64,000 nucleotides of DNA, taken from NCBI RefSeq assembly GCF_035319885.1, contig NZ_CP141285.1:1612001-1676000 (forward strand). Direction: 5' to 3'. The position numbers and the translations under genes are program-made. Source of the DNA: Altererythrobacter sp. H2. Lineage in GTDB: Bacteria; Pseudomonadota; Alphaproteobacteria; Sphingomonadales; Sphingomonadaceae. Below the pieces are notes generated by a model. The model was not told the DNA's origin. It was given only the letters and a program-made list of their open reading frames with translations, and made no database searches. Shown one piece after another: positions 20,113 to 27,409 of this stretch; the stretch's first letter is position 1; each line of letters begins with the position of its first letter.

Positions 20113-20126
20113 TGGCGGACAGGGTG
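20113..20126. repeat. Distal attachment-site repeat of the tRNA-Ser element
   Basis: The 14 bases tggcggacagggtg are identical to 25137-25150, which is the 3' end of the tRNA-Ser gene including its CCA. The next base differs (t here, g there). This copy marks the far end of the inserted element. Confidence 0.85.
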
Positions 20127-20189
20127 TCCGCAGAACATCTTCCAAAAATGGGGTTTTTCCGGGGTTTTTCAAGCCCGCACCGGAAATTT

Positions 20190-20210
20190 GCTCCCACATC
20201 CGCTCCCACA
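20190..20210. repeat. Candidate integrase arm-type repeats (left end)
   Basis: Two direct copies of gctcccaca at 20190-20198 and 20202-20210, 12 bases apart, close to the left att repeat. A third identical copy lies at 25003-25011 near the right end. P4-type integrases bind short direct repeats near the ends of the element. The right copy also supplies the integrase ribosome site, so the match could be partly coincidental. Confidence 0.4.
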
Positions 20211-20604
20211 TATTGCGGAGCGACATCCAAACCATGCCATATTTGAAGGCCTGAACATCAAGCAATTGATGGCCATATTGCTGACCCCGTAGCTTCGTTC
20301 TTGGCCCTCCAAATGTTCTGGCCTGAACCATTGTGATCCTTGGGGGCCCAAACACGCTGCGCCTGCTGATGCAGAAAAGCAAGCCGGTGCCATCAACTAG
20401 GCCTTCGGCAGGATCGGTTAATCGCCCTTAATCAATGCTCGGCACCGAATGGTTCGCGTGCACTGCCTTAAAACAGAATGACCGCTTCAACACTGATAAA
20501 AAAATCTGCCGTTCTGGAATCGACCCCAAGGCGGTCATTTTCTCAGCACATCATTCACACTGAAAGCTGCCAGTCGTTCAGGCTAGCGCCGATGGTGCCC
20601 ATGA
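20211..20604. other. Non-coding left end of the integrative element
   Basis: No convincing gene is seen between the arm-type repeats and the gene ending at 20605. It contains one inverted repeat, aatgaccgc at 20477-20485 and gcggtcatt at 20531-20539, separated by 45 bases that include a run of seven A. The role of the repeat is unknown. A 98-codon frame that crosses the att repeat on the minus strand is not supported as a gene. Confidence 0.4.
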
Positions 20605-21465
20605 TCAGAACTGCGTTTTGAAGGAGCTGGAGACGCTGAACGGCGGGAAATTTGGCTTTTGTAACGATGATTGCAAAAGATCAAAATATTGCGCCCAAGC
20701 GAAGTCATTTGTGATCTGATCTGGTCGCTCGAAAATATAGTGATCGAAATCATCGATCCTTCTGGTCACGCGGTAGCGGGACTTTGCAACAGGTGTGACG
20801 TAAAGACGGATTGCATAGCGAATATTATTCAGAAATTCTGCTATGTTGCTCGCATGGAAGCCGAGTAAATGTGTGTGGAACCAATCCCAGCAATCTGGGA
20901 GTGCGCTATATGCCTGGCTCTCATCGATAGTGACACCATTTTCCGCGAGTATGGTCTGCAAGCGCTTGGCTTGGCCACCAAGCCGGAGAAAATTGTGCTT
21001 GCCGATGTCGCCGCTCATCCGGATGAAATCGATCCGCTTGATACGCAGATCGAGTTCGATGGAAATGTTTGCGAGCCAAACGCCCTCGACCTCTGCATAG
21101 TCCTCCAACCAATCGCTGAAGTCTCCTACGATCCGAGACAAATGGGCGATATCATTGCCGATTAGCGGGGCGTCGCAGACGCGCTGAAGATAGAATAAGC
21201 TGGTGTGATCGACAGCCCTGCCGTTCTCCGGTGGCTTGGGCAGTCCGAAAGGAAGCGGGGCTTTTCCACGTGCATTCACCGGCGAAAGAAAATCACGCAG
21301 CAAAGTGCCAAACAGCCTAAGCGATTCCGAGGTTTGCGGGAGCAGGTTCGTATCGTGCAGTTTCTCTCCTAGCGGGCAGAAGATCGCGTGATTGACCATG
21401 TCGTCGATCATGCCGATGACAGCACTCAGTATGATGGCTTCCTGTTCGATTGATGAGAATTGCAT
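20605..21465 (-). CDS. Unknown cargo protein of the integrative element
   Basis: 286 residues, not recognised. The protein is mostly predicted helical, rich in aromatic residues (DYAEVEGVWLANISIELDLR, cut at 20; WDWFHTHLLGFH), with no signal peptide or membrane segment. ATG 21465 has GGGAA six bases upstream. It is divergent from the 21574-22401 gene, with 108 bases between them, and codon use is more AT-rich than the chromosome around it. Its position as cargo next to an antirestriction gene suggests a defence or addiction role, but no known motif supports that. The alternative is an ordinary element-encoded hypothetical. Confidence 0.6.
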   Translation of the reverse strand: MQFSSIEQEAIILSAVIGMIDDMVNHAIFCPLGEKLHDTNLLPQTSESLRLFGTLLRDFLSPVNARGKAPLPFGLPKPPENGRAVDHTSLFYLQRVCDAPLIGNDIAHLSRIVGDFSDWLEDYAEVEGVWLANISIELDLRIKRIDFIRMSGDIGKHNFLRLGGQAKRLQTILAENGVTIDESQAYSALPDCWDWFHTHLLGFHASNIAEFLNNIRYAIRLYVTPVAKSRYRVTRRIDDFDHYIFERPDQITNDFAWAQYFDLLQSSLQKPNFPPFSVSSSFKTQF

Positions 21466-21542
21466 CGTAATTCCCTTTTGCCCTTTGCCGCATCACGAGC
21501 GTAAAAGTATCAGAAACCATCTGCCGCACCGCATTCGGCAAC

Positions 21543-21565
21543 GTTCCGGCGCGCATATATGGAAC
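21543..21565. promoter_or_regulatory. Inverted repeat upstream of the 21574 gene
   Basis: gttcc at 21543-21547 and ggaac at 21561-21565 form an inverted repeat with 13 bases between. It covers an AT-rich catatat segment that could be a -10 box of the plus-strand gene. It is a possible operator in the divergent promoter region; not verified. Confidence 0.3.
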
Positions 21566-21573
21566 ATTGACGA

Positions 21574-22401
21574 ATGAATGAACGTGTAGAGCTTTCGCAA
21601 CGTATGCTGGCAGAAGCTGAAATTCGGCTTAGAAATTTCACCGCCGCAATATCGGATAAAAAAATCCCAAGAATCACTGATCTCAGACGGTTTGCGCGGC
21701 TACTAGAGACGAGCCAAAGAAATATGAAGTGGGTCATTGAGGCCCCGCAATTTTTCAATCTTCGGCACGAGGATGTTGAGTTCGCTCACAGAATGAATAA
21801 GGAATTATCAAACCTTCTCAAGACTATTTACGGTATGATATATGATCTACCTCTGCAAAGATCGAAACGAACAAAAAACCTCGATGATACGCAAAAATTT
21901 ATCAATGAAGAAGGAAACGGCCTTCTTTCTCAAGCAGAAGTAGATCGCATCGATGATTTGATTGACCTACTCGACAAGGCTCCAAAAATTGACGCTGCCG
22001 CACTTTGGGAGAGTTCTAGGGAACAGCGCTCGCAAGAAATTTCACGGATGCTTTCTGAGGGTTTGACCTATGGAGAGGCTACCAATGCGCCGCCGATACT
22101 CAATCAGTCGGAAGAGAATTTCCGTACCGAATTGAAAGCCATCAACAACGATCTCGTCGAACAAATAAAGATAATCGAGCACTGTCTTGATCGGTGGTTT
22201 TCAGTTGGTGAGGCTCCGCCCCCTTATTATGCGTGGCGTGTCGCTGTAATATTGAGAAAGGCGAAAGAGCATGGGCGCGAACGAGAGTTCCTGCGCGTAT
22301 ATCTTAAGAATTTCCAGAGTCTATTTGAGGGCAGGCGGGACAGAATGTTACGGGAAAGGGCGCAATCTCTTGGCCTCGAACCGCCTAAACATTCTAATTG
22401 A
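21574..22401 (+). CDS. Unknown cargo protein of the integrative element (helical, TPR-like C-terminus)
   Basis: 275 residues, not assigned to a named family. It is soluble and mostly helical, with an N-terminal region rich in charged heptads. The C-terminal segment PPYYAWRVAVILRKAKEHG, followed by EREFLRVYLKNF, looks like a TPR-type helix pair; I recall similar blocks in proteins linked to phage defence, but that is a weak analogy. It starts 108 bases from the divergent 20605-21465 gene and ends before a clear intrinsic terminator at 22498-22518. AT-rich codons mark it as acquired. Confidence 0.6.
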   Translation: MNERVELSQRMLAEAEIRLRNFTAAISDKKIPRITDLRRFARLLETSQRNMKWVIEAPQFFNLRHEDVEFAHRMNKELSNLLKTIYGMIYDLPLQRSKRTKNLDDTQKFINEEGNGLLSQAEVDRIDDLIDLLDKAPKIDAAALWESSREQRSQEISRMLSEGLTYGEATNAPPILNQSEENFRTELKAINNDLVEQIKIIEHCLDRWFSVGEAPPPYYAWRVAVILRKAKEHGREREFLRVYLKNFQSLFEGRRDRMLRERAQSLGLEPPKHSN

Positions 22402-22466
22402 CGTGCATTGGCCGCGACCGCAGGGAGCGGCAAAAATCCGGGGCGGGCAGGGCGGGCAAACGAAGT

Positions 22467-22488
22467 GGCCGCCCCGACCGGGGCGGCC
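22467..22488 (-). terminator. Strong hairpin downstream of ardC
   Basis: A perfect nine-base-pair stem (ggccgcccc / ggggcggcc) with loop gacc lies 14 bases past the ardC stop on the minus strand. The following bases (ACTTCGTTTG) lack a clear T-run, so termination strength is uncertain. Confidence 0.45.
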
Positions 22489-22497
22489 TCCATCATC

Positions 22498-22518
22498 GGC
22501 GGCTATGCCGCCTTTTTT
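22498..22518 (+). terminator. Intrinsic terminator of the 21574 gene
   Basis: Stem ggcggc (22498-22503), loop tat, stem gccgcc (22507-22512), then six T (22513-22518). It reads on the plus strand downstream of 22401 and overlaps the last codons of the convergent ardC gene. Confidence 0.7.
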
Positions 22519-23417
22519 ACCTCTTCGGGATTGGCCAGTTGGTGAAGATAGGCAACCGCGCGCTCGGCATGGGCTGCGGCCTGAACGATGGCGCGGGTGT
22601 CGTTTTGCAAAACCCTGATCCAGCTCGCGATGTAGCTGGCATGATCCGGGCGCGGTTCAAGGGCAAGGCCAAGATCGGCGGCAAGGAAAGCTGCGCCAAG
22701 TTCGGCCACAAGCTCCTCGCGGGCATAGCCTTCATCGCCCCATTTCTCGCGGCCAAAGCTGCGGTCAAGGCGGGTCTTGTGGCTGGTCCAGTGCACGGTT
22801 TCATGGCCTCGTGTGGCGTAGTACCCCTCGGGCTCGTGGAATGCTGCGAAGGGCGGAAGCTGGATGCGGTCGGCTGACGGCATGTAATAGGCCTTGTCGC
22901 CGCCATGCTGCACGGTGGCAGGAAGCCGGGCAAAGAATGCCTCAGCGGCATCGATCCGCTCGGCCTCGGGCGCGGGCTCCGGCACAATCTGAAACCGCTC
23001 GGGCAAGCCGTCGATCTGCGCCACATTGAAAACGGTGTAGGTCTTCAGGAAACGGAACGATTGCGCTTTGTCCTCGCCGCTCGCCTCGTCATGCACGGTC
23101 TTCTGGCTGTCGCCATAGTAGACAATCGCCGCGCCGGTTTCGCCCTTGCGCACCTGTCCGCCGAAGGCCTGCGCCTGCCGGTAGGTCATCCACGATGGGC
23201 TGGCAAAGCCCGATGCCTGCGCCTCCATCCACAAGAGGAGAACATTGATCCCGCGATAGGGCTGGCCGGTGGCGCGCAGGGGCCGCGCCCTGCCTCCTGC
23301 GGCCATATCGCCGCCGCTCCATGGTTTGATCCAGGGGCGGGTGCCCTGTTCCAGTTCGGTCAGAATGCGGTCGGTGATCCGACTATGGGGGTCTTGCCTC
23401 GTGGTCTGTCTGGTCAT
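22503..23417 (-). CDS. ardC: ArdC-type antirestriction protein (ssDNA-binding domain plus zincin-like peptidase domain)
   Basis: 304 residues from ATG 23417, chosen because GGGAG lies eight bases upstream. Residues about 1-130 are the ArdC N-terminal ssDNA-binding domain (DRILTELEQGTRPWIKPW, PYRGINVLLLW, FGGQVRKGETG). The C-terminal half is a zincin-like metallopeptidase domain with HETVH (an HExxH motif) and the following EELVAELGAAFL helix. ArdC proteins of conjugative plasmids protect incoming DNA from host restriction. Here it is the only DNA-transfer-related gene in the element, hinting at origin from a larger mobile element. Confidence 0.9.
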   Translation of the reverse strand: MTRQTTRQDPHSRITDRILTELEQGTRPWIKPWSGGDMAAGGRARPLRATGQPYRGINVLLLWMEAQASGFASPSWMTYRQAQAFGGQVRKGETGAAIVYYGDSQKTVHDEASGEDKAQSFRFLKTYTVFNVAQIDGLPERFQIVPEPAPEAERIDAAEAFFARLPATVQHGGDKAYYMPSADRIQLPPFAAFHEPEGYYATRGHETVHWTSHKTRLDRSFGREKWGDEGYAREELVAELGAAFLAADLGLALEPRPDHASYIASWIRVLQNDTRAIVQAAAHAERAVAYLHQLANPEEVKKAA

Positions 23418-23884
23418 GTTGCTTACTCCCTTCCAATCCGCGCAGCGGGTCATGCCGCGCATGACCCCTGCCGACCCGGCGAGGGGCGGAGAGAGTGGGG
23501 GCAAGGTCCGGTGCCGGGGGTGGTGCGGGCGCAGCGCAGTGAGCCACGGCCCCAAACCGGCACCTTGCAGGGAGAGAGAGGCAGCGCCTCTTTCTTCCTC
23601 GAAACAGACGAAACCCGCGCCGCTGGCGGCGCGCATCAGCGGGCGGGCGCAAGCGCACGCCCTCAATTTGCGTCAGGGATGGAAACCCGAATGGGCGGAA
23701 ACGGCGACGCCGGTTCCGTTGCGCCAGCAAGTCCAGCCCGGCCCGGAGGGGACGCCCGGGTTATCGGGAGACTTCCTCTTCCGTCCGTAGATGGTAAACT
23801 CCACAGCAATATCTGTGAGATCGCGAGGGGCTTGGGGAGTTTGGCGGGGCAGAACATCAAAGCATCGCTGGTCGGGATGCGCTT
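23418..23884. other. Non-coding stretch between ardC and integrase
   Basis: No supported gene. The region is G+C rich on both strands and open frames run through it, but none has family similarity that I recognise or a credible start. It contains the ardC ribosome site at 23426-23430. Sequence beyond the integrase stop may be the remnant left by a deletion that joined the integrase end to foreign DNA (inference). Confidence 0.35.
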
Positions 23885-24997
23885 CTACATGCCGCGCCGC
23901 TTCTCCAGCAGGTTGCCACGGCGATAGGCCGCTTCGACCTTGTTCTCGATGGTGTGAGCCAGCGCCATTTCGGCAATTGTTCCGTCGAAGTCGGTTTCCT
24001 CGGCCACCCAGTCGCGAAAGCTCGACCTGAACCCGTGCGGCACGGCGGGAATTTCCATGTCGCGGCAAATCTTGGTCAGGGTCATGTCGGAAAGCGGCTT
24101 GGCTGACCGCGCGCCGGGGAACACCAGATTGCTGCGCTTTTCGCGGTATTCCTTGGCCTTCTCGAAGACCCTGACGGCGGCATCGGATAGCGGGACAACA
24201 TGTTCGGGCCCGGCCTTCATGCGGTCGGCCGGAATGTTCCAAAGCTTCTTATCAAGGTCAATTTCATCCCACGTTGCGAGCCGTATCTCTCCGGAGCGCG
24301 CGGCGGTCAGGATCAGCGCTTCAAAGGCAAGGCGGGCGGCGCTTTCCTTTTCGCGCAGGCGGGTAACGAATGCTGGCACGTCGGCATAGGGAAGGGCGGT
24401 GCGATGATTGGGCTTGGCTTTGATCTTGGGCAGCGAGCGGTTCATGGCCGCCAAAGGCAGGGACACATCGCGATAGCCCTTCGCCACTGCCCAATCGATC
24501 ACCGTCACAATGCGCTGGCGCAGTCGCCGCGCCGTTTCAGGCTTCTGGAGCCAGATGGCGACCAGAGCGTCCCGCACCATCGGCCCGTCGATGTTGCTGA
24601 CCGCGACTTCCCCGAAATGGGGATAGGCGTAGGCCTTGAGGGTGTTCAGCCACTGGTCGCGGTGCTTGAGGTTGCGCCAGTTCTTCTTGTTTTCGGCAAA
24701 GACCATGTCGGCGGCTTCGCGGAAGGTGGGAATGCCAGCTTCCTTGCGTCGTTCCGAAATCGGGTCGATCCCGGCTTCGATCTGGCTGCGCACTTTGGCG
24801 GCGCGCTCACGTGCCAGAGCGAGCGAAACTTTCTTCACGCTGCCAAGCCCGATGTCGCGCCGCCTGCCATCTTTCTGGACTCGGCAGACCCAGGATCGTG
24901 ACCCGGAACGGCCCACAAGCAGATAGAGTCCATCCCCATCGCCATAGCGTCCGGGGAGCTTTGCCGCCTTGACTGCTGATGCCGACAAACGCCCCAT
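23885..24997 (-). CDS. int: Tyrosine recombinase / P4-type integrase of the tRNA-Ser element
   Basis: 370 residues. ATG 24997 has GGGAG seven bases upstream; an in-frame GTG at 25012 is less likely. The N-terminus has the arm-binding domain typical of P4-type integrases (YGDGDGLYLLVG, SWVCRVQKDG). Catalytic residues are visible: Arg in TAARSGEIR, the H-x-x-R box HGFRSSFRDW, His in ALAHTIENK and the nucleophile Tyr in VEAAYRRG. It ends RRGM shortly after the tyrosine, roughly ten residues earlier than most relatives, which usually continue with a tryptophan-containing tail. It starts 140 bases from the tRNA 3' end and is transcribed in the same direction, as expected for an element using that tRNA as attB. 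Confidence 0.9.
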   Translation of the reverse strand: MGRLSASAVKAAKLPGRYGDGDGLYLLVGRSGSRSWVCRVQKDGRRRDIGLGSVKKVSLALARERAAKVRSQIEAGIDPISERRKEAGIPTFREAADMVFAENKKNWRNLKHRDQWLNTLKAYAYPHFGEVAVSNIDGPMVRDALVAIWLQKPETARRLRQRIVTVIDWAVAKGYRDVSLPLAAMNRSLPKIKAKPNHRTALPYADVPAFVTRLREKESAARLAFEALILTAARSGEIRLATWDEIDLDKKLWNIPADRMKAGPEHVVPLSDAAVRVFEKAKEYREKRSNLVFPGARSAKPLSDMTLTKICRDMEIPAVPHGFRSSFRDWVAEETDFDGTIAEMALAHTIENKVEAAYRRGNLLEKRRGM

Positions 24998-25002
24998 CTT
25001 TT

Positions 25003-25011
25003 GCTCCCACA
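25003..25011. repeat. Candidate integrase arm-type repeat (right end)
   Basis: gctcccaca, identical to the two copies at 20190-20210. It overlaps the integrase ribosome site. Confidence 0.35.
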
Positions 25012-25136
25012 CTAATTACCACACGAGGCGTGGGTTACCATGCATTCGGATGGCACGCAATGGAACACGATTGCGCCGACAAATGGCAGAATTCTGCCGT
25101 TTTCGGCACAATTTGGATTTTGTTGGGGAGGGCCGG

Positions 25137-25150
25137 TGGCGGACAGGGTG
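25137..25150. repeat. tRNA-proximal attachment-site repeat
   Basis: tggcggacagggtg, the reverse complement of the tRNA-Ser 3' end including CCA; identical to 20113-20126. Confidence 0.85.
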
Positions 25151-25226
25151 GGATTCGAACCCACGGAGGGCTTTCACCCTCGCCGGTTTTCAAGACCGGT
25201 GCATTCAACCACTCTGCCACCTGTCC
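25137..25226 (-). tRNA. tRNA-Ser (anticodon UGA)
   Basis: Reads on the minus strand from 25226 (GGACAGG) to 25137 with the CCA encoded. The acceptor stem ggacagg/cctgtcc pairs. The anticodon stem CCGGT/ACCGG encloses the loop CTTGAAA with anticodon TGA at 25192-25190. A long variable arm (GAGGGTGAAAGCCCTC) is typical of tRNA-Ser, and GTTCGAATC is the T-loop. Its last 14 bases are repeated at 20113-20126 and serve as the attachment site of the element. It is divergent from the mltB-like gene. Confidence 0.97.
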
Positions 25227-25356
25227 GCTGCACCGGCCCGCTAGCTTCAAGCTTCGCTTTTGTCACGCCTCTATCGTGCAGCGGGTATTTGCCGCTCTGA
25301 CGGGGGAGGCTGTCGAAAAACGTTTGTTCGCCCCCCCGTCTATGCGAAGAAAGGCC

Positions 25357-26385
25357 ATGCTTGCTCGTCGCCTCATTCTCGCCTCCGCCCTGTTTGCCTT
25401 GTCCGCTCCGATGTCTGCTCCGGTGCCAGCCGCAGCGCAGGACATGGATTTCGATGCCTATCTCCAGGTGTTGATGGCGCGTGCCCGCGCTGAGGGCGTA
25501 AGCCAGTCCACGATCAGCCGCATGACTGAAGACCTCTCCCCCAACATGCGAGTGATCGAGCTTGACCGGTCGCAGCCCGGAACGCCGACCCGGACGGGAT
25601 TTCCTGCGGTCGCGCCCTATCTTGACCGCCATGTGACATCGCAGCGGATCAATGCCGGGCGCAATGTCCTTGATGGCAGCAGCGGCACATTGGCTTCGAT
25701 CGAGCGCCGCTATGGCGTGCCGGGAAGCGTACTGGTGGCAATCTGGGGCAAGGAATCGAATTACGGCAGCTACAAGGGCGATTTCGACCTGTCCCGTTCG
25801 CTCGCCACGCTGGCATGGGAAGGGCGGCGCCGTGACCTTTTTGCGCGAGAGTGGGTCGATCTGCTGAAAGTGGCTGACAAGGGCTACCCCCGGTCCAATC
25901 TGGTGGGTAGCTGGGCCGGGGCCTTCGGCAACCCGCAGTTCCTGCCCAGCGTCTATCTTCGGCTGGCGGTGGACGGCGACGGGGACGGCCGTGCAGACAT
26001 TTTCAACAATCGGGCGGACACCCTTGCTTCCATTGCGAATTATTTCCGCGACGCAGGCTGGCGCACCGGGCAGCCGTGGGGTGTGAGGACGACTGTCCCC
26101 ACGAATTTCGACTGGAACGGGGTCCAGCAGAAGCTCGTAGCGCCGACCTGCAGCAGGGTCCATGAACGGCACAGCCGATGGCTCTCAGTCCGGGAGTGGC
26201 GCGCACGGGGGGTTCAGCCCCAGGCTGCGATTGGGGATGATGTGATGGCGACGCTGTTCCAGCCCGATGGCCCCGCCACGCCAGCCTGGCTCTTAACTGC
26301 AAATTATAGGGTTATCCTCGAATATAACTGCTCGAATTACTACGCGCTGAGTGTGGGGTTGCTTGCAGATGAGATTGCCAAATGA
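25357..26385 (+). CDS. mltB: Lytic murein transglycosylase, MltB family (GH103)
   Basis: About 342 residues. ATG 25357 is chosen for the purine-rich AGAAAGG just upstream; ATG 25342 lacks one. A signal peptide ends AAAQD. The fold signature is clear: the catalytic Glu lies in IWGKESNYGSYKGDFD, followed by LATLAWEGRRRDLF and the substrate-groove block SWAGAFGNPQFLPSVYL, with a D/N-rich loop (DGDGDGRADIFN). The enzyme cleaves the MurNAc-GlcNAc bond of peptidoglycan to give 1,6-anhydro ends, in the periplasm. No lipobox, so probably soluble. Overlaps the next gene by 17 bases, giving an envelope operon with the SPOR lipoprotein and dacC. Confidence 0.9.
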   Translation: MLARRLILASALFALSAPMSAPVPAAAQDMDFDAYLQVLMARARAEGVSQSTISRMTEDLSPNMRVIELDRSQPGTPTRTGFPAVAPYLDRHVTSQRINAGRNVLDGSSGTLASIERRYGVPGSVLVAIWGKESNYGSYKGDFDLSRSLATLAWEGRRRDLFAREWVDLLKVADKGYPRSNLVGSWAGAFGNPQFLPSVYLRLAVDGDGDGRADIFNNRADTLASIANYFRDAGWRTGQPWGVRTTVPTNFDWNGVQQKLVAPTCSRVHERHSRWLSVREWRARGVQPQAAIGDDVMATLFQPDGPATPAWLLTANYRVILEYNCSNYYALSVGLLADEIAK

Positions 26386-27379
26386 AGGCCTGATCAGGGT
26401 CATCGTCCTGCTGGGTGCGACTGGCGCCCTCGGTGCCTGTTCCTTGCTGCCTGCTGCCAACGGTGGCCTCGTGGGCACCGGGTATCCGCTAACCGCAGCG
26501 GAAGCGGCAGGCCCGCAGGGTGACTATCCGATGGTGCTGGGAGACCCGTTCACGGTCGACGGCCGCGAATACGTTCCCGTCGATTCCATGAACTACGATA
26601 CAGTCGGTTACGCCGTGGCCGATCCCGAAGGCGGGCAGGGCATAACCGTGGCGCACAAAACATTGCCGCTACCCAGCTATGTTGAAGTGACGGAGCTTGT
26701 AACCGGCCGGACTATTCTGGCACGGGTGGAGCGACGCGGACCGATGTCGGGCAGCAAGCTTATCGCCCTGTCTCCCGGCGCACAGGCTCTGCTGGGGGCA
26801 GCAGATAACGCCCCGGTGCGGGTGCGCCGCGTCAACCCTGCCGAATTTGAACGTGCAGAGCTGCGCGCGGGGCGAATGGCCAGCGACCGGATGGACACGC
26901 CCGCCTCACTTCTGACGGTCCTCCAGCGCAAGCTTGGCAGCGGGCCGGTTCAGGTAGCCGCCAGCGCCACTCCACCGCCGCCGCAGGCCTCTGATGCGCA
27001 AAGCGGACCGGTTGAGGCGGGTAACGTCGAGGTTGCACCGCAACCGGGCGGAGGCCGCCGTCCAAATACTCTTTATCCACTCGGGTCGGGCAATGCAGCT
27101 GCCGCCAGGTCTTTTGCGAGCCAGGAAACGGCGCCTGCATCCCGCCCAGCGGCGGCAGAAACCGCTGTCGTGGGCCAATTCGTCGTCCAGGCAGCAGCGT
27201 TCTCCAGCAAGGCCAATGCCGAGCGGGCGGCCAACCGGCTTGGAGGGTTCGTTACCCAGTCGGGCAGTCTGTACCGCGTCCGGACCGGCCCCTATGCTTC
27301 CCGGGGACAGGCCGATGCTGCCCTCGCCAAGGTGCGGGAGGCGGGTTATAGCGACGCCCGCGTTTTCACAGCAGGTTAG
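26369..27379 (+). CDS. SPOR-domain lipoprotein, RlpA-like
   Basis: 336 residues from ATG 26369; GTG 26351 is an alternative. The signal peptide ends in a lipobox-like LGAC, so it is a predicted lipoprotein. The middle (about 80-170) resembles the double-psi beta-barrel of RlpA (THAVAHKTLPLPSYVEVT-like block, ARVERRGP). A Pro/Ala-rich linker leads to a C-terminal SPOR domain (FVVQAAAFSSKANAERAANR, YRVRTGPYASRGQA) that binds denuded septal glycan. RlpA proteins are septal lytic transglycosylases in some species. Sits between mltB and dacC genes, consistent with cell-wall remodelling at division. Confidence 0.8.
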   Translation: MRLPNEGLIRVIVLLGATGALGACSLLPAANGGLVGTGYPLTAAEAAGPQGDYPMVLGDPFTVDGREYVPVDSMNYDTVGYAVADPEGGQGITVAHKTLPLPSYVEVTELVTGRTILARVERRGPMSGSKLIALSPGAQALLGAADNAPVRVRRVNPAEFERAELRAGRMASDRMDTPASLLTVLQRKLGSGPVQVAASATPPPPQASDAQSGPVEAGNVEVAPQPGGGRRPNTLYPLGSGNAAAARSFASQETAPASRPAAAETAVVGQFVVQAAAFSSKANAERAANRLGGFVTQSGSLYRVRTGPYASRGQADAALAKVREAGYSDARVFTAG

Positions 27380-27409
27380 GCCGTCGGCTCCCGTCCGTCG
27401 GCGGGAGTC

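Larger units (their letters stand above)
20113..25150. mobile_element. 5.0-kb integrative element inserted at tRNA-Ser(UGA)
   Basis: Bounded by the exact 14-base direct repeats 20113-20126 and 25137-25150. It carries a tyrosine integrase next to the tRNA, an ardC-type antirestriction gene, and two divergent genes of unknown function whose codon use is visibly more AT-rich than the flanks. The order tRNA - integrase - cargo - att repeat is the usual layout of P4-type integrative elements and genomic islands. No conjugation, relaxase or replication gene is seen, so it would depend on other elements for transfer or may be a deletion remnant. The integrase ends soon after its tyrosine, which might impair excision. 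Confidence 0.85.

Noticed and set aside
20086-20382. 98-codon minus-strand frame at the left end of the element
   Set aside because: Crosses the attachment repeat, has no ribosome site and no recognisable product; probably fortuitous.
22905-23927. 340-codon plus-strand frame opposite ardC and the gap beside it
   Set aside because: Overlaps ardC antisense; low-complexity Arg/Gly/Pro content and no plausible domain.
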